The notes beneath the pieces were generated by a model that was not told where the DNA came from, ran no database searches, and saw only the letters and a list, made by a program, of their open reading frames with translations. A DNA stretch of 64,000 bases from Tunicatimonas pelagia (GTDB lineage: Bacteria > Bacteroidota > Bacteroidia > Cytophagales > Cyclobacteriaceae). The DNA lies in NCBI RefSeq assembly GCF_030506325.1, contig NZ_CP120683.1:806001-870000 (forward strand), given 5' to 3'. The position numbers were made by a program, and so were the translations under genes. Below, in pieces: positions 1 through 7,656 of this stretch (the first letter of the stretch is position 1; each line of letters starts with the position of its first letter).

Positions 1-2
1 GG

Positions 3-137
3 CTTATGAGCTACGGTGCCGGAATACGTACCGTGTTATTAGGCTACTATCTCAAGTTTGACCTAGCTTACCCTATTGAAGACCGTGTAGTAGCTGACGA
101 TCCAAGATTTTACTTCACACTAGGGTACGATTTTTGA
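3..137 (+). CDS. C-terminal end of an outer-membrane beta-barrel protein (partial)
   Basis: The reading frame enters from the left edge and runs without a stop to TGA at 135-137, giving 44 residues. The end reads as alternating aromatic and hydrophobic residues (FYFTLGYDF) with a terminal phenylalanine, the usual last strand of a BAM-inserted outer-membrane barrel. The preceding YYLKFDLAY stretch is also strand-like and resembles the ends of Bacteroidota surface-antigen or TolB-like barrel proteins. The family cannot be named because almost the whole gene lies outside the window. Confidence 0.6.
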   Translation, partial: LMSYGAGIRTVLLGYYLKFDLAYPIEDRVVADDPRFYFTLGYDF

Positions 138-482
138 CAACTTACACCACAAGAGCCTTCCTGCACAATTTTAAGGCATTAGAAACGTATAGGAAGAAGG
201 TTACTTACCATGAGCTATCGTAAACTGTTCGGATGGTAGCGTAACCACCAAATCGTGCATAAATTTTCGTTTGAGAAACGCTTTCGCTCTAAGCGAAGAC
301 TGGAAAAGGTTCGGGCGTTAAATAACAGAAAGCCCTTTACTTAGGAGTAAGTTACTTTTATATAAACTTTAATCAGGCTGATTATTGACCAAAAATTACT
401 GTAGACAAATGGGTACAATCCCTAGTGCACAAACACTAATGATTAAATCAATTAACCGTTTACTTACGTAAATTTTCTTATT
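138..482. other. 345-bp intergenic region without a recognised gene
   Basis: No convincing reading frame, RNA gene or strong hairpin was seen between the partial barrel gene and the next gene. The AT-rich last 100 bases presumably hold the promoter of the gene at 483, but no clean TTG-N19-TAnnTTTG match was found. Confidence 0.4.
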
Positions 483-1100
483 ATGAAACAGGTGTGTTTA
501 GTATTAATAGCCGTAGGCTTATCAATAAGTAGCTACGGACAGTTTGCTACCTTAGGCCCCAAGGTAGGAATAAGCCATTCAACGCTAACTGAAAGCGATG
601 CCCAGGCTATTGCTGGGGGAGATGCCTCAGCAGGATTTCATGCCGGACTTTTTGCCCGCTTCTCAGTCTTAGGTTTCTATGTACAGCCGGAAGCACTCTT
701 CACTTCCACCGGAGGCGAAATTGTGATTGATAGCGACAACATAAATGCTAATGTTGATCAAGTAAAAAGCATTCGGTACAATAAGTTTGATGTTCCGATA
801 CTATTTGGCTTTAAAATAGGCCCATTGTTTCGGGTGAATGCCGGGCCATCTTTTAGCTTACTGCTAAATTCTGATGCCCGAGATGGCAACGCTCAAAATG
901 AAATTGAAGAAAACTACAATGATGCTACCGTCGGTTTCCAGGCAGGAATTGGGTTAGATATTTCTAAATTAACCTTTGATTTGCGCTACGAAAATAACCT
1001 CAGTACGCTAGGCGAAGAAGTTTCCTTGGGTGGACGACAATTTAATACCGATCTTAGAAATCAGCAGTGGTTGTTCTCACTAGGATTTAAACTTTTTTAA
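483..1100 (+). CDS. Small outer-membrane beta-barrel protein (PorT/OmpW-like fold)
   Basis: 205 residues. Residues 1-20 form a signal peptide ending SSYGQ, so the protein is exported. The mature part has the alternating strand pattern of the 8-stranded OMP_b-brl_2 type common in Bacteroidota: an early GPKVGISHS strand, glycine-rich turns, a mid FGFKIGPLFRVNAGP strand pair, and a final strand ending in SLGFKLF with terminal Phe. The exact role of such proteins is mostly unknown. It stands alone on this strand, with a hairpin terminator just after its stop. The same barrel type recurs at 34118. Confident about barrel topology, not about function. Confidence 0.75.
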   Translation: MKQVCLVLIAVGLSISSYGQFATLGPKVGISHSTLTESDAQAIAGGDASAGFHAGLFARFSVLGFYVQPEALFTSTGGEIVIDSDNINANVDQVKSIRYNKFDVPILFGFKIGPLFRVNAGPSFSLLLNSDARDGNAQNEIEENYNDATVGFQAGIGLDISKLTFDLRYENNLSTLGEEVSLGGRQFNTDLRNQQWLFSLGFKLF

Positions 1101-1123
1101 ATAATCACTTTCAATTTGCAACT

Positions 1124-1153
1124 ACCGCCTTCTACTGCGAGGGCGGTTTTTTT
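1124..1153 (+). terminator. Rho-independent terminator of the barrel gene
   Basis: ACCGCC (1124-1129) pairs with GGCGGT (1142-1147), followed by a run of seven T. It ends the plus-strand gene at 483-1100 and directly abuts the 3' end of the convergent MFS gene, whose stop codon lies at 1152-1154 inside the T-run. Confidence 0.75.
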
Positions 1154-2327
1154 AGGCACTGGCCACAGCTTGCTTTGGTTTGGCAACGACCATAAATATC
1201 AAAGCAACGAGTGACAACAAGCTGGCCACCACAAAAGCGTAAGGCAATCGCTCCAGCTCATTGCTATATAACCAGCCAGAAGTCAACGCGCCCAATCCAA
1301 TACCCACCTCCAACGAAATATACATAGTAGCAATGGCCCTCCCCCGCCGCTCCGGATGACTCAGATCAATCGTCCAGGCATAAATTGTAGGAGTGTTCAT
1401 TCCCACAGCTAACCCGAAGATGGCCCCGGCTACTAGCAGCCAGAAACCAGAGGGGGCGTACCCTAAAAACAAGCATCCTATTATCAAAATGCCCGCGGCC
1501 CACTTCAACACAATAACTCTTCCGTAGCGATCTGAAGCTTTTCCGGCAAAGAAACGTACCGCTACCGAAGCAATGGTCATGTACATAAATACCAGCCCAC
1601 GGTTATCAATGCCCGATGCATCGCTCTGGTCGGGCAGTAAAGTTAACGCTACTCCGAATGAGTAGGTAGTCAATAGCATAACCACACAGGGTGCCCACAC
1701 GCGAGGCTCAATTACTTCGCTCCAGTCGAGCCGAAGCAGCTTAAACCGAAAGGGCTCGCGGTCTACTAGCGTTTCACGCATTCCGGCTAAGATCAGTACC
1801 GACATGATAGCCGAAATGGACGAAGCGTAGAAGGTCACCTCTAACGAATATAGGTTAGCCAGCGTACTGCCGATAGCCGGACCACTGGCCATTCCCAGGC
1901 TTCCGCATAATCCTAAGACTCCCATTGCTTCGCCCCGACGGCTGGCCGGAATTACGTCGGCTACGTAAGCAGCGGTTCCCGTGGGCTTGAACCCCGTAGA
2001 AAGTCCGTGGAAAAATCGTAGAGCCAAAAACCAGAAAACGGTAGTAGCAAGGGGGTAGAGAAACCCGCAGATAAAGCAGATGACCGCCCCGAAGATCATG
2101 ATTGGTATTCGCCCAACTGTATCGGCCAGTTTTCCGCTAAAGGGTCGGGATAGTCCCGCCGTTAGGGTGAATAACGCAATAATCAGCCCCTTGTATTCTC
2201 CCCCACCCATCTGATCCAGATACTCCGGAAGTTCGGGAATGATCATGTTGAAGCTAGAAAAAAATAGGAATGAACTTAGACACAACAGACCAAACTGGAA
2301 TGTGTAAATGTTTTGGTTAGTTGCCAT
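1152..2327 (-). CDS. MFS transporter (drug/sugar efflux type)
   Basis: 391 residues with about 12 hydrophobic segments. The loop after TM2 carries the MFS motif A (GKLADTVGR, residues 65-73), and a degenerate copy (GKASDRYGR) opens the second half, the usual internal duplication of the family. A proline/glycine-rich stretch in TM5 (LGMASGPAIGS) resembles motif C of drug:H+ antiporters, which suggests export, but substrate cannot be told. Start is ATG just upstream of TFQFGLLCL. It is convergent with the barrel gene and shares its terminator zone. No partner gene is nearby. Confidence 0.8.
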   Translation of the reverse strand: MATNQNIYTFQFGLLCLSSFLFFSSFNMIIPELPEYLDQMGGGEYKGLIIALFTLTAGLSRPFSGKLADTVGRIPIMIFGAVICFICGFLYPLATTVFWFLALRFFHGLSTGFKPTGTAAYVADVIPASRRGEAMGVLGLCGSLGMASGPAIGSTLANLYSLEVTFYASSISAIMSVLILAGMRETLVDREPFRFKLLRLDWSEVIEPRVWAPCVVMLLTTYSFGVALTLLPDQSDASGIDNRGLVFMYMTIASVAVRFFAGKASDRYGRVIVLKWAAGILIIGCLFLGYAPSGFWLLVAGAIFGLAVGMNTPTIYAWTIDLSHPERRGRAIATMYISLEVGIGLGALTSGWLYSNELERLPYAFVVASLLSLVALIFMVVAKPKQAVASA

Positions 2328-2433
2328 GAGTCAATGACTATAAAATATAGTCTACGAGAATGGGCGAAAAGGTTTTGAAGAAGATAAAAATAGTCCATCA
2401 CCCCTCACGAATAATTATTAATGTTATTTTTTC

Positions 2434-2641
2434 GATTCTCTGACAATTTTGGCGTAGTTCTTTATTTATGCGTCATCGCGCCACGCAGTGGGCGAGGCTT
2501 TGCGAAGCGATCTCAATGGAACTATATCCTTTATGGTGAGAGAGACGGTCGCCGCACGATAGCTTCGTCATACTTCCCGTGCGACGGTCGCGCACTATGA
2601 CGCTTGTTCTTGTGGCTTTCCGCCATTTTTGTCAGAGAACC
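2434..2641. mobile_element. 208-bp MITE-like inverted-repeat element with 8-bp flanking repeat
   Basis: The ends are imperfect terminal inverted repeats: gattctctgacaattttggcg at the left and the reverse complement of gttctctgacaaaaatggcg at the right. Perfect 8-bp direct repeats ATTTTTTC lie immediately outside (2426-2433 and 2642-2649), as expected for a target-site duplication, although the sequence is low in complexity. Inside, GCGTCAT (about 2471) and ATGACGC (about 2597) form a nested inverted pair, and a near-identical direct repeat begins gacggtcgc at about 2547 and 2583. It codes for nothing convincing. Its right end abuts the stop that truncates the antitoxin frame. Family unknown; it may be a non-autonomous IS derivative. 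Confidence 0.6.
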
Positions 2642-2652
2642 ATTTTTTCTAA

Positions 2653-2862
2653 AAAACTGATGCTGAGCATTTGCTGAAACTTAAAGATTTGTTTGAGAAA
2701 GGGAGAGATGTATTTGGTACTTCAAAAGAATTTACCCGATGGTTAAGTAAACCTTCTTATGGTCTGGAAGGAAGAATTCCCGAAAAACTACTTTACTACG
2801 TCTCTGGTATTGAACTCATACAACGCGAGCTAATCCGCATTGAGTACGGCGATTTTTCCTGA
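2653..2862 (+). pseudogene. Xre/MbcA/ParS-type antitoxin, only the C-terminal DUF2384 domain left
   Basis: The frame opens after a stop at 2650-2652 and encodes about 69 residues (DAEHLLKLKDLFEKG... to RIEYGDFS). This matches the C-terminal half of antitoxins that pair with RES toxins: a helix with a GTSKEFTRWL motif, then GLEGRIPEKLL and the final RIEYG. The N-terminal helix-turn-helix part (roughly 70-90 residues in the family) is absent, and no ATG fits; the first usable codon is a TTG at 2671. The stop codon overlaps the toxin ATG (TGATG at 2860-2864), the normal coupling of such operons. The 208-bp inverted-repeat element sits where the missing half should be. Judged a truncated, probably non-functional antitoxin. 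Confidence 0.7.
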
Positions 2863-3309
2863 TGCTACTTTATCGAATCAATCACTAAAGCAAAATACAC
2901 CAACAGCTTGATCGCATCGGGATTTCGTAACCGATGGAACGACGATAGGCAATTTGTTAGTTACACTAGTGAATCCCGATCGTTAGCTTGCCTTGAGAAT
3001 TTGGTACATCATAGCCACAGCGGCGACGACTCCCTGTTCCGCACTATGATTATTTTTGTCCCCGATGAGCTTTCTATTCTAAAGGTTCAGGAAAACAACT
3101 TACCCAAAAATTGGCGAGAAGGCTTTTGTTCTACCTGCCTAGAGATAGGACAAACTTGGTACGCAGAAAATAAACACCCGATTTTGAAGGTACCCACTAC
3201 TATTGTCCCTTACGAATGGAACTTCCTACTCAACACCTGTCATCCCGATTTTACAAAAATCAAACTGGTGAGCACCGAGAGTTTTCAGTTTGATAGTCGG
3301 TTTAGGTAG
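2862..3309 (+). pseudogene. RES-domain toxin, frameshifted by a 4-bp tandem duplication
   Basis: The family start is the ATG at 2862-2864 (MLLYRI...), but after six codons the sequence AATC occurs twice (2876-2879 and 2880-2883) and throws the frame into a stop (TAA). Removing one copy restores a continuous RES protein of about 147 residues: MLLYRITKAKYTNSL, the FRNRWN motif with its conserved Arg, YTSES, a conserved Glu in ACLENLVH, VPYEWNFLLN and the terminal FDSRFR. RES toxins destroy NAD+. As it stands the N-terminal strand is uncoupled from the rest, so the toxin should be inactive unless translation restarts internally (TTG at 2908). Loss of the toxin fits the loss of the partner antitoxin. 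Confidence 0.75.
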
Positions 3310-3322
3310 TTATTCCGAAAGG

Positions 3323-4400
3323 TTATTGCTCCATCAGATACGCTTTAATAAACGCATCCAAATCACCGTCTAGCACGGCTTGTACATCCGAGGTTTCGGT
3401 TCCGGTACGAACGTCTTTTACCAGTTTGTAAGGATGCAACACATAATTACGGATTTGCGAGCCAAAATCAATATTGCTTTTATTGCTCTCAATCTCGTCG
3501 CGCTCCTGATTACGCCGCTCTATTTCCTGCTGGTATAAGCGAGATTTTAGTAGCTGCATGGCTTTTTCTTTATTTTGCAACTGCGAACGCTCCTGCTGGC
3601 ACTCTACAATAATCCCGGAAGGAGCGTGACGCAGCCGGACGGCGGTTTCCACCTTATTCACATTCTGCCCTCCAGCTCCACCCGAGCGGTAGGTTTCCCA
3701 AGTAATATCGGCGGGGTTTACCTCAATCTCAATAGAATCGTCCACCACCGGGTAAACGTAGGCCGAAGCGAAGGATGTTTGTCGTTTACCATTGGCGTTG
3801 AAAGGAGAAATTCGTACCAGTCGGTGTACACCGTTCTCAGATTTCAAATTTCCGTAGGCGAAGTCACCCCCAAACTCCAAGGTTACTGATTTGATTCCAG
3901 CGGTATCGCCGGGTTGGAAATCGACTTGCTTTACGGCATAGCCATTTTTCTCACCCCACATAATGTACATCCGCATCAGCATCTCGGCCCAATCCTGGCT
4001 CTCGGTACCTCCTGCCCCCGGATTAATCTGGAGCACGGCGCTAAGCTGGTCTTCTTCCCCACTCAGCATTTTCTTGAACTCCAGATCCTCGATGATCTTT
4101 TCTGCTTTCTGCTGCTCTTTTGTAATATCGGCTTCGCTCACCTCATCCATCTCGTAGAATTCGTAGAGCGTTTCCAGGTCATCGTAGGCAGTTTTGGCCT
4201 TTTCGTAGCTATCGGTCCAAACTTTTTTGGTCTGGATGCTTTTCATCAATTTTTCGGCTTCCTGTGGGTCATTCCAAAAATCGGGTTGCAGCGTTAGTTT
4301 CTGCTCGTCGTCTATTTCGGCTTTCTTCTGATCGTAGTCAAAGATACCCCCTTAAAGCCTCTACTCTGGCTTTCAAGTCTTTCAACTGGTCTGTAGTCAT
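3323..4400 (-). CDS. prfB: Peptide chain release factor 2, with programmed +1 frameshift
   Basis: RF2 recognises UGA and UAA at the ribosome. The first exon-like part starts at ATG 4398-4400 and encodes 20 residues ([20 protein letters not shown]), then meets an in-frame TGA at 4338-4340. A +1 slip on CTT TGA C continues at GAC (4337-4339) for 338 more residues, giving 358 in total, the normal length. The catalytic GGQ lies at about 243-245 ([10 protein letters not shown]) and the stop-recognising SPF at about 198-200. An AGGGGG stimulator precedes the slip site. An automatic start inside the gene (TTG at 4249) would lose 50 residues. The frameshift is the autoregulatory device known from RF2 genes of many bacteria. 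Confidence 0.97.
4337..4352 (-). promoter_or_regulatory. RF2 programmed frameshift signal
   Basis: On the minus strand the order is AGGGGG (4347-4352), TAT, then CTTTGAC (4343-4337). This is the same arrangement as in E. coli prfB: a Shine-Dalgarno-like stimulator three bases before the slippery CTT and a poor-context TGA followed by C. When RF2 is scarce the ribosome pauses at TGA and slips +1 into the release factor frame. The stimulator is notable because ordinary genes here show little use of Shine-Dalgarno sequences. Confidence 0.95.
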
Positions 4401-4480
4401 TTATCTTAATGATTGATGCGTAATGATTAATGAATGATAAACTCTTTGAATCCGATGTGGAATGTAAATGAATATGATTG

Positions 4481-4939
4481 TTATCTAAAGTCTTCGTTTC
4501 TTTCTTCTTTAAGATCATAAACGGTAATGCCGTGTGCTTTTGCCAAATCAGATAGTTTTGAGTCGGCTGTAATCAAAAGATCATACTCTTCTCTCAATTC
4601 TATAATCAGAGAGTCAGTGAGTCCGATACTAATAAAATAATTACTATTAGCCCCCAACTCAGAACGCAGATATCTTTCAGAAGTTTTTGGAATACTTTCT
4701 CTTAGCACCTGAATGTATGGCCACTTAAGATTTCCAGTGAGAAAATTATTTAGGAGATTGTCAACTTCTGTCCAAATATTTGGAAGAATTAAAAGATTGC
4801 TGAAATCTTGAATAATACTTAAAAGCTTATGAAAATCTTTTTCTGTGTATATTGAAGTTCTGCGGTGCTTTTCAATCTGGTTTGAATCAATCAGACCTAC
4901 TATTAATAATGTTAGCGCGTTAGTATCGATTAGAATCAT
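4481..4939 (-). CDS. PIN-domain protein, probable ribonuclease toxin
   Basis: 152 residues. The four acidic positions expected of a PIN nuclease are present in order: D5 (ILIDTNAL), E58 (NIWTEVDN), D109 (GLTDSLI) and D126 (LLITADSKL), and the C-terminus ends with a short strand as in the fold. It is larger than typical VapC (about 130). Its start overlaps the stop of the upstream 91-residue gene by the sequence ATGA, so the two are translationally coupled. That arrangement suggests a toxin with its antitoxin, but the partner is not a recognised antitoxin family. It could also be a chromosomal PIN RNase of another role. Reading frame is intact, unlike the two other TA loci here. Confidence 0.75.
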   Translation of the reverse strand: MILIDTNALTLLIVGLIDSNQIEKHRRTSIYTEKDFHKLLSIIQDFSNLLILPNIWTEVDNLLNNFLTGNLKWPYIQVLRESIPKTSERYLRSELGANSNYFISIGLTDSLIIELREEYDLLITADSKLSDLAKAHGITVYDLKEERNEDFR

Positions 4940-5211
4940 GAGAATATGCGTAGCCCTACTACTTCCATATTATCATCAATTTTAACAGATTTGTATATAC
5001 GATTGTATTTATGCACGTCACTCATACTTAGTGGTGATAAAGAACGATTAACTACCGGATTTTTATTTTCTACTAAATATGATACCACTATCTCCCATAG
5101 GTTATCCTTATCATTACGTTCTGCCTGCTCTAAACGAAAATCCACGAACTCTCCGCCATTCAAAGCTTCCAGTTCTTTCTTCGCCGCTTGGTATAAACTT
5201 CTTAGATTCAT
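4936..5211 (-). CDS. 91-residue protein coupled to the PIN gene, candidate antitoxin
   Basis: The start MNLRSLYQAAKKELEAL is helical, followed by a strand-rich middle (FVDFRLEQAE, LWEIVVSYLV) and a conserved-looking centre (PLSMSDVHKYNRIYKSVKID). No DNA-binding motif of the AbrB, RHH or Phd type is visible. It overlaps the PIN gene by four bases (ATGA), lies first in the pair as most antitoxins do, and has no other neighbour on this strand within 110 bases. Function is inferred from position only; it may instead be a conserved small protein that happens to be coupled. Confidence 0.5.
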   Translation of the reverse strand: MNLRSLYQAAKKELEALNGGEFVDFRLEQAERNDKDNLWEIVVSYLVENKNPVVNRSLSPLSMSDVHKYNRIYKSVKIDDNMEVVGLRIFS

Positions 5212-5322
5212 AATTTCTCAAATGTATAACGATAGCTGCACAATTGAATTACTGATTGCCGAACCGTCATTCATTCTTCGACCACTTTCCATTATCTCCT
5301 GTCAACTATCAACTACTCATTG

Positions 5323-6390
5323 TTAGTCTATCTTCATCACCCAATTATGCGTGTCCGCTGCGCGTCCGTACTTGATGTCATCTAAGGCTTTGAGCACTTT
5401 ATTAGAGAATTCGCGCTTTTCAATGGGTGGTAGTTCGTAGTCAATACCGTCGTTAGCAATCGTCTGAATGTGAGCTACGGTGGCGGCGGTTCCAGCACCA
5501 AAGGCTTCTTGTAATCGGTTTTGCTCGATTGCTTGTACAATCTCAGTAACGGCTACTTTACGGACTTCTACCTTCATGCCCCAGTCTTTGGCTAAGGTCA
5601 AAATACTATCGCGGGTGATACCGTCTAAAATGGTTCCACTGGTGGGGGGAGTAAGTAAGGTATCGTTAATAACCAGCATCAAGTTCATCGTGCCTGCCTC
5701 TTCAATGTACTCGTTGGTTTTAGCATCGGTCCACATCAGTTGATCGTAGCCGTCTTTAACCGCCAATTGCGCCGGATACAGCGATCCGGCGTAGTTTCCA
5801 GCGGTTTTAGCAAATCCAGTTCCTCCGTCAGCCGCCCGGACAAATTCTTTTTCTACTTTCACCCGAACGGGTTTGCTGTAGTACGCGCCTACCGGCCCAG
5901 TAAAAATCATAAAACGATAGGTAGTTGAAGGGCGCACCCCAATATATTCATCGGTAGCAATCATAAACGGACGAACGTAGAGCGATGTGCCCGCCCGATC
6001 GGGAATCCAGTCCTGATCTAGTTTAATCAACTCCCGTAAGCCACCCAGAAAAACAGCTTCTGATATTTCCGGCATACACATCCGCACGGCCGATTTGTTG
6101 AACCGGGCAGCATTCCGATCAGGACGAAAGATAAGAGCATCACCTGCTTCGTTTTTGTAAGCTTTTAACCCTTCAAAAATGGACTGACCGTAGTGCAACA
6201 CCGAGGTGGCGGGACTCATGGTGAGGTCGGCAAAGGGTTCAATACGAAGATCGCTCCACTGCTTACCGTTGTAGTCGGCAATAAATATGTGGTCGGAGTA
6301 TATTTTACCAAACTGAATATCTTCAAAATCAACCTGGTTGATCTTAGACTGAGAAGTACGGTTTACTGGAATATCCAACGTCTGTATCAT
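5323..6390 (-). CDS. ilvE: Branched-chain amino acid aminotransferase
   Basis: PLP enzyme of fold type IV that moves the amino group between glutamate and the 2-oxo acids of Leu, Ile and Val. With the ATG at 6390 it has 355 residues, the normal length of the BCAT group II. Visible signatures are LHYGQSIFEGLKA, the PLP lysine in GFAKTAGNYAGSL, EYIEEAGTMNL and a C-terminal AFGAGTAA loop. The frame stays open upstream to a TTG at 6447, but the promoter (TTG-N20-TAATTTTG) lies inside that extension, so the shorter start is correct. It stands alone, ending about 110 bases before the PIN pair. Confidence 0.95.
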   Translation of the reverse strand: MIQTLDIPVNRTSQSKINQVDFEDIQFGKIYSDHIFIADYNGKQWSDLRIEPFADLTMSPATSVLHYGQSIFEGLKAYKNEAGDALIFRPDRNAARFNKSAVRMCMPEISEAVFLGGLRELIKLDQDWIPDRAGTSLYVRPFMIATDEYIGVRPSTTYRFMIFTGPVGAYYSKPVRVKVEKEFVRAADGGTGFAKTAGNYAGSLYPAQLAVKDGYDQLMWTDAKTNEYIEEAGTMNLMLVINDTLLTPPTSGTILDGITRDSILTLAKDWGMKVEVRKVAVTEIVQAIEQNRLQEAFGAGTAATVAHIQTIANDGIDYELPPIEKREFSNKVLKALDDIKYGRAADTHNWVMKID

Positions 6391-6416
6391 AGCACTGAAA
6401 TTTATCGGGTAAGAGG

Positions 6417-6447
6417 CAAAATTATCAATAATTCGCAGCGATTCCAA
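6417..6447 (-). promoter_or_regulatory. Bacteroidota-type promoter of ilvE
   Basis: TTG (complement of 6445-6447), 20 bases, then TAATTTTG (complement of 6417-6424) match the TTG-N19-TAnnTTTG consensus of the Bacteroidota housekeeping sigma factor. Transcription would begin near 6411, about 20 bases before the ATG at 6390. The -35-like TTG is the same triplet that an ORF caller could mistake for a start codon. Confidence 0.6.
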
Positions 6448-6628
6448 TGGAAAACGGGCGGTATTATTCCAACGATTTTTCGCTGATGGTGTTTTCCCCC
6501 GCGATAACTATGTGCGTGTCATTATTTTTCAATTCACTCCGGTTATTCTACTGTTCAAAGTAATAATACATTACACTGTACAGACTCATTCGGCAAATGA
6601 TTATATTTAAAGTGTTCAACCTACTGCC

Positions 6629-7627
6629 ATGCGCTACTGTACTTGTTTGCTATTTTTTTGCATCACCGCCTGCGAGACGGCCATAGAAACAGACGTACCT
6701 CGTAATCCTCCGCAACTGACGGTCAATAGCCTATTTAACCCCGACAGTGTGTGGCAAGTGGAGTTAACGCAAAATCGCTATATTTTAGACAGTGAACCAT
6801 TTGCCTCGGTACCGGATGCAGAAGTGCAAGTGCTACAAAATGGACAAACCGTAGCAATACTGGACTACGTTCAGGACGCCCCATTTATCGGAAACAGTAT
6901 CTATCGAGCCGAAAGTAGTTATCCCCAAACGGGAGAAGACTACACGCTAGAAGTGAACCATCCAACACTGGGGAGTTTATTCGCTAATGGGCAAGCTCCC
7001 GAGAGCCAGATAACTATCACCAGGGCCGTACTAGATACTTTAGACCAACGAACGGAAGCAAATATTAGTAACAATGCAGTAGCCTACGGGCTTACCATAC
7101 AGTTTGAGGATCCCCCTGAAGAGAATTTTTACAGCTTATCGGTATTACTACAGTATGATGGTTTTTTTGGAACCGAAGAGTTGCTTTTAGAAGAACGATC
7201 TAGCTTCTCCGATATCAGGTCAGATGACCCAATCGTAGCTCAGGTGTTTGATCAGTATCGCGATGAAATCATATTTACCGATGCAAGTTTCAACGGTCAG
7301 TCGTACACACTAAAGCTGTACCTATTAGAAAGCTCTATTTTATCGTCTGGACTATCTTTTCCACCTTTCATCCTAACAGAACCAGCCTACGATACCCAAG
7401 GAAATATCGTCCGAGATATTGGTGAGTTAGCAGGCCTTACTACCCTACGGATTCTTCTTCGCACCACCACCGAAGAGTACTATCAATACAACTATACCCG
7501 CGATTTGCAAGCTTCGGTAGAAAATAATCCCTTTGCTCAACCCGTACAAGTTTTCGATAATGTTGAGGGTGGCCTGGGCATTTTTACCGGATTTAGTCAG
7601 ATGGAAAAAAAGGTTATAATTCAATAA
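6629..7627 (+). CDS. DUF4249-family outer-membrane lipoprotein
   Basis: 332 residues. A lipoprotein signal peptide ends at ITAC (Cys 15), so the protein should be lipid-anchored. The start of the mature part (PPQLTVNSLFNPDSVWQVELT) is the typical opening of DUF4249, which folds as Ig-like strands followed by a variable C-terminal domain. DUF4249 genes usually stand directly beside a TonB-dependent receptor, as here: only 29 bases separate the stop from the next start. By analogy with SusD-like partners it may act at the cell surface with that receptor, but the ligand is unknown. The order DUF4249 before receptor, with a third lipoprotein behind, suggests one transcript. Confidence 0.85.
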   Translation: MRYCTCLLFFCITACETAIETDVPRNPPQLTVNSLFNPDSVWQVELTQNRYILDSEPFASVPDAEVQVLQNGQTVAILDYVQDAPFIGNSIYRAESSYPQTGEDYTLEVNHPTLGSLFANGQAPESQITITRAVLDTLDQRTEANISNNAVAYGLTIQFEDPPEENFYSLSVLLQYDGFFGTEELLLEERSSFSDIRSDDPIVAQVFDQYRDEIIFTDASFNGQSYTLKLYLLESSILSSGLSFPPFILTEPAYDTQGNIVRDIGELAGLTTLRILLRTTTEEYYQYNYTRDLQASVENNPFAQPVQVFDNVEGGLGIFTGFSQMEKKVIIQ

Positions 7628-7656
7628 TTCCTAACGTTATGCCCTAACCTGGCCTT

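Noticed and set aside
3575-4297. Several plus-strand open frames
   Set aside because: They are shadows of prfB, which covers the region on the minus strand with full family signatures.
4312-4518. Minus-strand frame of 68 codons
   Set aside because: It covers the prfB start and frameshift site in another frame and has no protein pattern.
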